In this document: positions 53,749-61,640 of the stretch, one piece after another
How positions within the stretch are numbered: the first letter of the stretch is position 1
How the letters are laid out: the number at the start of each line of letters is the position of its first letter
NCBI RefSeq assembly: GCF_008000755.1
Contig: NZ_CP041690.1
Location: 744,001 to 808,000, forward strand
DNA length: 64,000 nucleotides
From: Youhaiella tibetensis
GTDB lineage: Bacteria; Pseudomonadota; Alphaproteobacteria; Rhizobiales; Devosiaceae
Reading direction: 5' to 3'
The notes under the pieces: generated by a model
Databases searched by the model: none
What the model saw: the letters and a program-made list of their open reading frames with translations, nothing else
Told to the model about the DNA's origin: nothing
Program-made: the position numbers and the translations under genes

Positions 53749-53763
53749 GTGAGTTCTACTCAC
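53749..53763. promoter_or_regulatory. Candidate LysR operator
   Basis: An inverted repeat GTGAG-N5-CTCAC containing a T-N11-A core, 10 bp upstream of the LysR start and ~107 bp before the divergent DUF1127 gene. A further palindrome TCACCTGTGA overlaps it (53743-53752). Confidence 0.45.
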
Positions 53764-53869
53764 CCATGCTCGACCATTACTCGTTTGTCGTCCGCGGCGC
53801 CAGCACGCAGATTAGCGCCATGGAAAGAGCGATTTCCACCAACCAACGAGCAAGCGAAAGGAACAGCCT

Positions 53870-54112
53870 GTGAGCATCCATCACATCCCCGACACCCGTA
53901 CCGACGTGCTAGCCGCGCCGCACCGCGCGACGGTCGAAGCAGACGGCGCCGTCCGCACAGCCATCTTCGCCATCGTTGGCATCGTGCGCAGCGTCATCGT
54001 CAACCGCTGGACGGAGCGCCGCCTGACCCACCTGTCGGACCACATGCTCCGCGACTTCGGCTTCGAGCGCGAATGGGACGGCACCATCCGCCCCCTGCGC
54101 GACGCCGACTGA
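53870..54112 (+). CDS. DUF1127 domain-containing small protein
   Basis: An 80-residue protein with a C-terminal DUF1127 motif (RRLTHLSDHMLRDFGFERE), a short domain very common in alphaproteobacteria. A hydrophobic stretch (AIFAIVGIVRSVIVN) precedes it. The GTG start at 53870 follows AAAGGAACAGCCT. Some DUF1127 proteins affect RNA and phosphate metabolism, but the role here is unknown. It is the first gene of a small operon. Confidence 0.82.
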   Translation: MSIHHIPDTRTDVLAAPHRATVEADGAVRTAIFAIVGIVRSVIVNRWTERRLTHLSDHMLRDFGFEREWDGTIRPLRDAD

Positions 54113-54141
54113 TCGGCCCACCCAGCCAAAGGAGAAAGCAA

Positions 54142-54597
54142 ATGCCCAAAGTCCTTCCCCATTTGTGGTTCAAGAACCAGGCCGAAGACGCGATGGCCTT
54201 CTACATGTCCATCTTTAAGGACTCCAAAGTCCTCTCCCGCGATGTGATGCCTGACCCCGAACTTTCGGTCGTCCGCTTCGAGCTTGCCGGCCAGCCCATC
54301 GTCGCCCTCAACGCCAACTCGCCGGCGCATTACAACGAGTCGTTTTCCCTGCTCGTCGAGACCGACGACCAGGCCGAGACTGATTACTTCTGGAACGCCC
54401 TCATCGCCGACGGCGGCAAGGAACAGCCGTGCGGCTGGCTCACCGACAGATTCGGCATCTTCTGGCAGGTGACACCCAAGCGCCTGCTTGAACTCGTCGC
54501 GGATCCGGACCGCGTGAAAGCCGGGCGTGTGCTGCAGGCCATGTACAAGATGAAGAAGATTGTCATCGCCGATCTCGAGCGCGCTTATCGCGGCTAA
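54142..54597 (+). CDS. VOC family protein (PhnB-like)
   Basis: A 151-residue vicinal-oxygen-chelate protein of the PhnB/3-demethylubiquinone-methyltransferase-like type. It begins PKVLPHLWFKNQAEDAMAFY and carries FSLLVETDDQAETDYFWNAL and GWLTDRFGIFWQVTP, the family hallmarks. AAGGAGAAAGCAA precedes the ATG at 54142. Its function is unknown; homologues are mainly structural annotations. Confidence 0.9.
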   Translation: MPKVLPHLWFKNQAEDAMAFYMSIFKDSKVLSRDVMPDPELSVVRFELAGQPIVALNANSPAHYNESFSLLVETDDQAETDYFWNALIADGGKEQPCGWLTDRFGIFWQVTPKRLLELVADPDRVKAGRVLQAMYKMKKIVIADLERAYRG

Positions 54598-54644
54598 GCC
54601 GCTTCCAACAACCTCGTTCCACATCGAAACAACGGAGAACTCCC

Positions 54645-55376
54645 ATGGCATCGCTTATGGGCACGAAAATCGTCGTCGTTGGCGGCAGTTCGGGCATCGG
54701 CCTCGGTGTCGCCGCAGCCGCCCTCGCCCACGGCGCAGAACTGGTCATCGTTGGACGCTCGCAGGACAAGCTGCTGAAGGCGCAGCACATTCTTGGCACC
54801 GACGGCCGCGTCAAGACCGTTACCGCCGACATGACGCACGAAGGTGAAATCGCCACCGCCTTCGCCGGCATCGGCGCCTTCGACCATCTCGTCTCGACCG
54901 CCGGTGCCCTACCGCCGGGCTCACCCATCGGCGAGACCGACGCCGACGAAACTCGCCTCTTCATCGACAGCAAGTTCGTCGGCGCCGTCCTCCTCGCCAA
55001 GCACGCCGCCCGCAGGCTCAACCGTGGTGGCTCGATGACCTTCACCTCGGGCATCAACAAGGACAAGCCGCCCGTCCCCGGCGGCGCCGTCGTCTCGGCC
55101 GTCGCCGGCAGTTTCAGTTACTTCGCCCGCGCGCTGGCACTCGAGCTCGCACCGAGCCGCGTCAACATCGTCTCCCCCGGCTGGGTCGACACGCCCATGT
55201 TCGACGAACTCGTCGGCGACGCCAAAGCCGGCTACTTCGAAGCCATGGCCGCCCGCCTCCCCATCGGCCGTATCGCCTCTCCCGCCGACATTGCGTCCGC
55301 CTACATCCACGCCATGGAAAGCGACTTCACCACCGGCGAAACCCTCCATATCGATGGCGGCCAACGCCTCATCTAG
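54645..55376 (+). CDS. SDR-fold protein lacking the YxxxK active site
   Basis: A 243-residue Rossmann-fold SDR. The cofactor loop GGSSGIGLG and the C-terminal TGETLHIDGG are intact. However, where YSASK is expected the sequence is VVSAVAGSFSYF, so both the catalytic Tyr and Lys are missing. It belongs to a divergent subfamily; it may bind NAD(P) without classical reductase chemistry. It follows the VOC gene by 47 bp. Confidence 0.88.
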   Translation: MASLMGTKIVVVGGSSGIGLGVAAAALAHGAELVIVGRSQDKLLKAQHILGTDGRVKTVTADMTHEGEIATAFAGIGAFDHLVSTAGALPPGSPIGETDADETRLFIDSKFVGAVLLAKHAARRLNRGGSMTFTSGINKDKPPVPGGAVVSAVAGSFSYFARALALELAPSRVNIVSPGWVDTPMFDELVGDAKAGYFEAMAARLPIGRIASPADIASAYIHAMESDFTTGETLHIDGGQRLI

Positions 55377-55407
55377 CGACCCGCAAAATCAAGAAGGATG
55401 ATCTGTC

Positions 55408-55740
55408 ATGAGCACCCAAGTTACCGATGACGACGTTCGCGCATTGGCAACGACTGCCCGTCCCTACAGCCTGGCAGTTCTGCGATGGGCTCGTAGACAT
55501 CAGCGCACTGCAGTTGAAAAAGGAGAAGCGCATCAGCGGCGGATGGTACAGCTCCGTCGCGACGGAAAAATCGCGATCCTCTGTCCTGTCGAGTCCGACA
55601 TCATCTGCGGAGTCGCCATCCTCACAATTCCACTCGAGGAGGCGATCGCCATCATGGACGGCGACCCTTGCGTCCAATCGGGTATCATGACTGTCCAAGT
55701 CCTACCGTGTCAAAGCTTTGCGGGCGATGCTCTGCCGTAA
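55408..55740 (+). CDS. YCII-related small protein
   Basis: A 110-residue protein resembling the YciI family (ferredoxin-like fold). Supporting segments are the EKGEAHQRRMVQLRRDGKIAILCP helix/strand and the C-terminal PLEEAIAIMDGDPCVQSGIMTVQV. Its function is unknown. It is the last gene of the LysR-adjacent group, 31 bp after the SDR. Confidence 0.7.
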   Translation: MSTQVTDDDVRALATTARPYSLAVLRWARRHQRTAVEKGEAHQRRMVQLRRDGKIAILCPVESDIICGVAILTIPLEEAIAIMDGDPCVQSGIMTVQVLPCQSFAGDALP

Positions 55741-55791
55741 GACGACCGCGGGCAGCAGAGAGTTGTGTCAGGTCCGGCGGCGTCCGCTTAG

Positions 55792-56115
55792 GGTCGAAAC
55801 CGGTCATCGGAGATCGGCGCGGAGGAGGAGTATTCCAGGAAGCGCCGCAACGTTGCGCTGTACGGCCTGCTGGCTATCTTCTCGATTATCTTTCCAGTTC
55901 ACTTCTTCATGGAGGGAAGGCCAGGCCAAGCTATCCTCTACTGGCTGACAGGCGGTGGCCTTGGCATTTGGTGGCTGATCGAGATCTTTACGGTCTGGGG
56001 TAGGACCGGTCGTCACAATGAGGATGCTGCGATCTCCGTTCTTCGCGACATGAAGATCATGAACAGTGGCAATAGCAATCCTACCGTCATTATCGACCAG
56101 CGTGTGACTGGCTAG
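55792..56115 (+). pseudogene. TM2-domain small membrane protein, start codon apparently lost
   Basis: The frame encodes RRNVALYGLLAIFSIIFPVHFF then QAILYWLTGGGLGIWWLIEIFTVWGR, two membrane helices of a TM2 domain, and a short tail. No ATG, GTG or TTG lies upstream of the internal ATG at 55909, which is inside the domain. AGGAGGAG (55822-55829) is followed at proper distance by AGG at 55837, one base from ATG. It is either a start-loss pseudogene or uses a non-standard start. Confidence 0.6.
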
Positions 56116-56147
56116 TTCGTTGCCTCAGCATTGAGGTATCGAAGAAA

Positions 56148-56183
56148 GGGGCTCCGTCAAAAAGAAAGACGGAGCCCTTTTTT
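56148..56183 (+). terminator. Terminator touching the next start codon
   Basis: GGGCTCCGTC and GACGGAGCCC arms (10 bp) around an A-rich loop, then TTTTTT. The next base begins the ATG of the gene at 56184. Confidence 0.9.
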
Positions 56184-57239
56184 ATGTTTGAACCTGCTGA
56201 TCCCGTTGCCCGAAAATCTGCCGCTCTTGGTTGCTTCCTCGGCGGAGCATGCGGTGATGCACTTGGTTCGCCAGTCGATTTTCTAACGCTTGAGCAAATC
56301 CAGCTGCAGTATGGGCCTACCGGCATCCACGACTTCGCTTTTGCCTATGGACGTCGTGGCGCGGTCACGTCGTCAACGCAAATGATGTTGTTTACTGCCG
56401 AGGGCATCATCGATGCCTTCGACAAGAACCATGCGGCCTCGGATGGCGATATCACTCGTCGGGTTCATCTGGCTTACCTTCGATGGTTGGCAACGCAAGA
56501 GGACCTTGATGACATCCTTGTTCCTGCTGATCAGCCCAAAGGGTTGATTTCGACGTCAGAACTTCACCAGCAGCGAAATCCGAGCTTCAGTTCGCTGCAA
56601 TCGCTGAGGGGAACTCGACCCTTGGGAAGTTTGGCAGCCAATACGTTTGGCGGCCCCAGTGCGGTCGCGAGGATCGCTCCGGTCAGTATCGCCTTCATAG
56701 GCGACACGATGAGGGCCTTTGCCGTCGCATCCGCCTTGGCCCGACTGACACACGGTCACCCCTCTGCCTACGTTCCTGCTGGAGCGTTTGCGATGATCCT
56801 GGCGTTCATCTTGGAGGGAATGGCGCTCGATCCCGCTATCGAGAACACGCTGGATCTCCTGCAAACGGTCGAGGATCACCAAGAAACGACCAATGCTCTA
56901 ATCTATTCTCCATGGCCGGATTCTGATCCAAAGCCACGAGCTTCATGGATGGGCTGGGGCTGGACGGGAGCGGAAGCGTTGGCGGTCGCGCTGCACTCCG
57001 TCGCCTCAACGAAATCGCTGGAGGCCGCCATTATTGCTGCCGCCAATCATGACGGAAATTCAGGTGTCACAGCCTGTTTGGCCGGCCAACTGGCCGGAGC
57101 AATTTATGGTGCAGAGGCCGTTCCCACTCGCTGGATAAAAGACATTGAGTTGCGCGATGTTACAATCGAACTCGCGGGCAACGTGGCCTCGATGTCAAAT
57201 TCGTCGTTTGACGTGGAGGGGATTGATAGCGCCCTCTAG
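56184..57239 (+). CDS. ADP-ribosylglycohydrolase family protein with altered metal site
   Basis: A 351-residue DraG/ARH-type protein. The frame features GDALGSPVDF, YGPTGIHDFAFAYGRRGAV, LTHGHPSAYVPAGA and EAVPTRWIKDIELRDV match the family. Yet the metal-binding TDDT is TSST (residues 62-65) and the HDGDSDSTG block is HDGNSGVTA (from 289), losing several Asp ligands. It is probably catalytically dead or altered; a decoy or immunity role is possible. The ATG abuts a terminator T tract, so its own promoter and ribosome site are unclear. Confidence 0.85.
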   Translation: MFEPADPVARKSAALGCFLGGACGDALGSPVDFLTLEQIQLQYGPTGIHDFAFAYGRRGAVTSSTQMMLFTAEGIIDAFDKNHAASDGDITRRVHLAYLRWLATQEDLDDILVPADQPKGLISTSELHQQRNPSFSSLQSLRGTRPLGSLAANTFGGPSAVARIAPVSIAFIGDTMRAFAVASALARLTHGHPSAYVPAGAFAMILAFILEGMALDPAIENTLDLLQTVEDHQETTNALIYSPWPDSDPKPRASWMGWGWTGAEALAVALHSVASTKSLEAAIIAAANHDGNSGVTACLAGQLAGAIYGAEAVPTRWIKDIELRDVTIELAGNVASMSNSSFDVEGIDSAL

Positions 57240-57306
57240 CCGATGTCTGCAATGGGGTGGGATGCGGACTGTCCGGAATTGTCTCCAGCGTGACGAAAGC
57301 TGACGT

Positions 57307-57337
57307 AAAAGGGGGCTGCATGGCCCCCCTTTCTTTT
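57307..57337. terminator. Bidirectional terminator
   Basis: AAAAGGGGGC / GCCCCCCTTT stem with a short loop followed by TCTTTT on the plus strand and CCTTTTACG on the minus strand, between two convergent genes. Confidence 0.82.
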
Positions 57338-57340
57338 GGG

Positions 57341-57787
57341 TCAGGCTTTGGCAGACACCGGAAGGCGGAAAGGTGCGCCCAGCCGGTTGAAGGCATTCAT
57401 AGCGGCAATCGTAATGGTAAGATCGACCAGATCCTTTGGCTCGAACGCCGCCGAGGCCGCTGCGTAAGCCTCATCCGATGCGTGCGTCTCGCTCACCATC
57501 GTGACTTCCTCTGCCCATGCCAAGGCAGCACGCTCCTGGTCGGAAAACAGGTGCGGAACTTCATCCCAGACCGGTAGCAGCGAAACCTTATCGACCGACA
57601 TCGTTTTGCGCAGGTCGCGGCCATGCATGTCGATACAATGAGCGCAGCCATTGATCTGCGACACGCGAAGAAAAACGAGGTGGATGAGTTCTTCGGGAAG
57701 GTTCGTGCTCTTGGTCACATAGTGATGGACGCCGTATAGTGCTTTCGCGCCCTCGGGGGCGACTTGATGCCAGGTTAAACGCGTCAT
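57341..57787 (-). CDS. Carboxymuconolactone decarboxylase family (AhpD-like)
   Basis: A 148-residue AhpD-like protein. The redox pair is Cys48-X2-Cys51 in NGCAHCIDMHGRDLRK, as in alkylhydroperoxidase AhpD and other CMD-family peroxidases. It probably reduces peroxides or acts as a thiol relay. It lies downstream of the Rrf2 gene (145 bp) on the same strand, a common pairing for redox-sensing regulators. Confidence 0.92.
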   Translation of the reverse strand: MTRLTWHQVAPEGAKALYGVHHYVTKSTNLPEELIHLVFLRVSQINGCAHCIDMHGRDLRKTMSVDKVSLLPVWDEVPHLFSDQERAALAWAEEVTMVSETHASDEAYAAASAAFEPKDLVDLTITIAAMNAFNRLGAPFRLPVSAKA

Positions 57788-57932
57788 ATTGCATTCCTTT
57801 GCTTGCTGTGAGGTCGCAGTTGACCGTTCGCAGACCGCAGGCCTGCGTTCGGGATTCGTGGATTTGTGTGAAGCCAGCTGGCTGGGGAGCCGAGTGCTTG
57901 CCTGAAGTGTAAAGGTTGGATGCCGGGAATGC

Positions 57933-58550
57933 TTACTGTTGAGGTCGGCGCCCTGCCTTCATCCCCGAAAGACGAGCCAATTCGCGCTCAGCACGTTTCT
58001 CGCTGAACCAATTGGCGACGCTGTCCTCGAACTTAGCCGGACGCCCTTGGGCGAGCTCAGCCAGATTTGTCTTTGCAAGCTCGGCCCTCATTCGCTTCTC
58101 AGCTCGCATCATTACGGCATGGATCCGACAGACGCCGTGGATCGACCATGGCGGCGGGGAACCGCCAAACAGAACGCATCCCCGTCGCACGTCCTTGCAG
58201 TCAAAAAGCTTACGATCGCCCTCGATTGCGTCCACGACGTCAAGAACCGTGATGTCCGATGCCGCTCTCGACAATTCGTATCCACCCGCAATGCCGTCAC
58301 GGGAGACAACGATGCCGGCTCGTTCAAGCTTGGGCATGATTTTGGCAAGCGATGCAGGCGGCACACCCTGCATTTCTGCCAGATCGCGGCTGCTTGCACG
58401 CTTTGGTCGTTCCGATAGCAGCCACAGCAGGACATGCAGGCCATATTCCACCGACACACCATAGAGGCTCACACCACCCTGACTGCCAACCAAGGCACCA
58501 TCATCAGTTTCGCCGCTGTCTTGCTCGACAATGTGTTTATCGCTTGCCAT
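57933..58550 (-). CDS. Rrf2 family transcriptional regulator
   Basis: A 205-residue Rrf2 regulator. The winged helix (YGLHVLLWLLSE, RASSRDLAEMQGVPPASLAKIMPKLERAGIV) and the wing GGYELSRAASDITVLDVVDAIEG are clear. Cysteines at FDCKDVRRGCVLF and GVCRIH could bind a cluster or act as a redox switch. It has N- and C-terminal extensions beyond the usual 140-160 residues. It is divergent from the MocR gene and upstream of the AhpD-like gene. Confidence 0.9.
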   Translation of the reverse strand: MASDKHIVEQDSGETDDGALVGSQGGVSLYGVSVEYGLHVLLWLLSERPKRASSRDLAEMQGVPPASLAKIMPKLERAGIVVSRDGIAGGYELSRAASDITVLDVVDAIEGDRKLFDCKDVRRGCVLFGGSPPPWSIHGVCRIHAVMMRAEKRMRAELAKTNLAELAQGRPAKFEDSVANWFSEKRAERELARLSGMKAGRRPQQ

Positions 58551-58604
58551 AACGCAACCAATAGCTTTCCGCGTTATTTCCGCATAGGCCCAAGAGGTGA
58601 CGAG

Positions 58605-60053
58605 GTGACTGACCCAAACGAGGAAGCGACTCTGCAGATCAAGATCGACAGAGGGTCCAAGGTTGGCATTGGAGAGCAGATCTATGCCGGTTTGCGGGGA
58701 GCGATCCTCAGCGGGGTTCTCTCCTCTGGCGCACGCCTGCCGTCGGGCCGAGACCTAGCAATTCAGCTCGGCGTCTCCCGGGGAACGATCCGGTCGACCT
58801 ATGATCGTCTCGCTGCCGAGACCCTTGTGTCAGGCGCAGGGTCTGCGGGCACGCGCGTGAACCTGGAACTGCCCGGCGCTCCTTTAAAACATAACGATCC
58901 GCTGGACGCCCCGCTTGCGGTTTTCACACGTCCCTATTCCCGCCATCCGCTCCCGTTTCAGGTCGGCGTACCTGCCAATGATGCGTTTCCGGCGAAAACG
59001 TGGTCGCGATTGCGCTCGCAGGCCGTTCGAGCCGATGGACTGGGCTTCACCACCTATGCCGACCCCCGCGGAGAACCCGAGCTACGCAGCCAGATTGCTC
59101 GGCACCTCGCCGTAAGCCGGCAGGTGCAATGCCATCCTGACCAGATCATCGTCACCAGCGGCTACAGACAGGGCATGATGCTGTCGCTAACGGCGATTGG
59201 GGCAACCGGCAGAAAGGCATGGTACGAGAATCCGGGTTACCCGATAGGCCGTAAGGCGCTGGAAATTTTGGGTATAGCGGGGCAACCGGTCACAGTAGAC
59301 GGGGAAGGCCTTTGCGTTGCTGAAGGCATACGGCTTTCACCCGATGCTGTCGTTGCCCTGGTCTCACCCGGCCAGCAGGCACCGCTGGGCATGACGCTAT
59401 CGCCTGCGCGACGGCAAGCGCTGCTGTCCTGGGCAGAGGCGAACGGTTCCTGGGTCATCGAGGACGATTATCTCGGCGAGCTGCAGATCGACGGTCGAGC
59501 AACGCCGGCATTGGCGTCGGGTGTTGGCGCCGAGCGCGTCGTGCACATTGGTGTTCTGAGCAAGACAATGAGCCCAGCGTTGGGATTGGGATACGTTGTA
59601 GCTCCAAGAGCTTTGACCGAACGTATTGTCGAGGTGGCGGCCTTCCTGGCGCCAGCCCCGAACCGGACCACCCAACTAGCCCTGGCAAAATTCCTGGCCG
59701 ATGGGCATTTTCTCCGCCACCTGCGCCAGATGAAAACACTGTACGCTGAGCGAAGAAACACAGTGTTGGCGCGCCTCAGCCATTCTTTGTCGAATATCGA
59801 ACCCGCGGGCCTGAACTTGATTGTCCACTTGGCCAAGGGAGTCGACGACATTGCGCTCGCTCGAGATGCTCGTGATCGTGGCCTGGCGCCGGCTGCATTG
59901 TCGTCCTGGTATGTGGACAAGGATCACGCCAGATCAGGGCTTCTGCTGAGTACCACGAACATCCGCGAGGACAATCTTCGCCCATCCTGCGAAGCCATCG
60001 TGGAGCTCATCAGGATGACTGTCGGTCGTGTCGCTCCCATCGAGCCATATTAA
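58605..60053 (+). CDS. PLP-dependent MocR/PdxR-type regulator
   Basis: A 482-residue fusion of a GntR winged helix (IYAGLRGAILSGVLSSGARLPSGRDLAIQLGVSRGTIRSTYDRL) and a class I aminotransferase fold. The PLP lysine is in VLSKTMSPALGLGYV. The frame opens upstream at 58434, but GTG 58605 with AAGAGGTGACGAG gives the normal start. MocR proteins usually control vitamin B6, GABA/taurine or D-Ala metabolism genes; no such target is adjacent. Confidence 0.9.
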   Translation: MTDPNEEATLQIKIDRGSKVGIGEQIYAGLRGAILSGVLSSGARLPSGRDLAIQLGVSRGTIRSTYDRLAAETLVSGAGSAGTRVNLELPGAPLKHNDPLDAPLAVFTRPYSRHPLPFQVGVPANDAFPAKTWSRLRSQAVRADGLGFTTYADPRGEPELRSQIARHLAVSRQVQCHPDQIIVTSGYRQGMMLSLTAIGATGRKAWYENPGYPIGRKALEILGIAGQPVTVDGEGLCVAEGIRLSPDAVVALVSPGQQAPLGMTLSPARRQALLSWAEANGSWVIEDDYLGELQIDGRATPALASGVGAERVVHIGVLSKTMSPALGLGYVVAPRALTERIVEVAAFLAPAPNRTTQLALAKFLADGHFLRHLRQMKTLYAERRNTVLARLSHSLSNIEPAGLNLIVHLAKGVDDIALARDARDRGLAPAALSSWYVDKDHARSGLLLSTTNIREDNLRPSCEAIVELIRMTVGRVAPIEPY

Positions 60054-60143
60054 TGCGATACGCGGCCTACTCAACAAAGAGGACGTTACACCGCGACAAG
60101 TGAGATGCGGAACTTACGTTCGGAGCTAACAGCAGCATCAAGT

Positions 60144-60395
60144 TCAGCGCGTCGAACCATCATCCGCCAAGAGGTGGATGAGGAAGGCAGCGTTCGCGCT
60201 GATAATGGGCCACGAGGATCGTTGACTCTCCGCTTCGGCTTGCGGAGCCAGTGGCGCTGCTTTTCCGGCTTCGGCGTCAGCCTCCTGTTGTTTGCGGAAA
60301 TAGTCGACTGTCTCCTGCGGAATGGAGGCGCTTTTGACCGAAATTCCCAACCGTTCAAATGCTGAGGATTTGAAGCGCGAACTGTCTATGTTCAT
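60144..60395 (-). CDS. Small hypothetical protein
   Basis: An 83-residue protein with no family I can name. It begins MNIDSSRFKSSAFERLGI and ends FLIHLLADDGSTR, with an Ala/Glu/Gln-rich middle. AGAAGG lies at good distance before the ATG at 60395, which supports expression. An overlapping frame on the other strand (60105-60365) is judged a shadow. Confidence 0.45.
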   Translation of the reverse strand: MNIDSSRFKSSAFERLGISVKSASIPQETVDYFRKQQEADAEAGKAAPLAPQAEAESQRSSWPIISANAAFLIHLLADDGSTR

Positions 60396-60562
60396 GACAT
60401 ACCTTCTCTAGAGCATGTTTCTGTTCAAGCAATTTGCGGGCCACCACAAGCGGTGCCAAATGCTGGAGTTCGCTGGGATTGAACTGGAGGCGCACGGTTC
60501 GTGGCCGGCAAAACTTGCCGCCCAGTGCGAACTATCTGCCCGCTGTAATGAGGTTCAGCGCG

Positions 60563-61251
60563 TCATTGCGATCGTTTGGATTGATCGTCGACCCACTGGG
60601 ACCAACGCCTCCCGCCCATTGTGCCGGAAACCGCGTGAAGTGTCGCAAGTGCTTTCAACGGACCAAAGCTGGGCAAAGGAAGCTGAAGCACGCGGAGCTT
60701 CAGCATTCGCAGCCACGGCCGCGCAATGTCCCCCAAAGTCAGCATTTCGGGGCCCGCCAGCGTTAGCGGCTCTGTCCTGGCGTCAATAGCGGCTTCTACG
60801 GCTATTTGCGCTGCAAACCTCACATCCAGAGGCTGTAAGGTCATCTTTGGTTTGAGCAGCACCGGACCTATGCTCAGGGTATTCAGTATCGTGTTCGCGA
60901 ACTCGTGAAACTGCGTCGCCCTAACGATCGAATGAGCGACACCGCTTGATTCGAGCGCCGCCTCGCATTCCAGCTTCACCCGATAATAGGGCAGGTGCCG
61001 CGCCGCATCTTCTATGCCGGCCACACTGATGAAGGTGATATGGAGGGATCGGCTACGCGCTACTTGGATGAGGCGTTGCAACGCGATCAGGTCCTGCTCG
61101 GGGTTTGCCTGGCTAGTCGCACAATGAATAATGCCGGTGCGGGTGGCGACGGCATCGAACAGCCCGTCGCCGGTTTGCAGGTTTACGATATGCCATTCAT
61201 GGAGATGGCCAGCTCGGGCCGGATGTCTGCCCGCACCACCGCAAGCAATGC
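60563..61251 (-). pseudogene. NmrA-like NAD(P)-binding protein, 5'-truncated
   Basis: The frame gives VNLQTGDGLFDAVATRTGIIHCATS and then LIALQRLIQVARSRSLHITFISVAGI, LPYYRVKLECEAALESSGV and IVRATQFHEFANTIL, typical of atypical SDR/NmrA proteins that bind NAD(P). The expected N-terminal glycine-rich Rossmann loop is absent: homology ends where repeat copy B begins at 61252. Only an internal TTG at 61081 could start a 172-residue piece. It was probably broken by the rearrangement that placed the repeat. Confidence 0.75.
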
Positions 61252-61350
61252 CGCGCCGAGAGAGAGCGGTAGATCGGCAAGGTCGGGATGCTGTTCGCGG
61301 AGCAGTGCGGCTATGAGGTCGGCGGTGATTTCAACCCGCTCACTATCCAT
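61252..61350 (-). pseudogene. Fragment of aminoglycoside phosphotransferase gene
   Basis: From ATG 61350 the frame reads MDSERVEITADLIAALLREQ and continues identically to the gene at 49135-50046 for 33 codons, then switches to unrelated sequence at 61251. It lacks all catalytic motifs. Confidence 0.88.
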
Positions 61351-61491
61351 TCCGACGCTCCCTCTCTTTTCCAGAATGACAGCGAAGCAATCGGACTTAA
61401 TTATGTTTCCCGATGCCCTTGCCTGTGATGGGCGAGTGTCAACTTCCAGAGGCTCCGAGGGAAAACGCTCGATGACGGCAATGCGGTGGAT
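61252..61491. repeat. Direct repeat copy B
   Basis: 240 bp matching 49948-50185 with two inserted bases and one substitution by eye. It carries only the first 33 codons of the phosphotransferase gene plus its upstream region. Confidence 0.95.
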
Positions 61492-61640
61492 AGCAGCTGT
61501 ACCGATAGCCAATGGCTAACGGCAGCTAAGCGCAGAAGCGGGGCTTCAACTCACTGAGCCTGTTCATGGCGCGACCGAGTTACGACTTCGCGCTAGATTC
61601 TCTCCGAAAACAGCCTGTGAAAATCTCAGGCTTAGGATGG

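Noticed and set aside
61252-61491. Target-site duplication of a transposon
   Set aside because: At ~238 bp it is far too long for a transposase-made duplication, and no transposase or terminal inverted repeats were seen.
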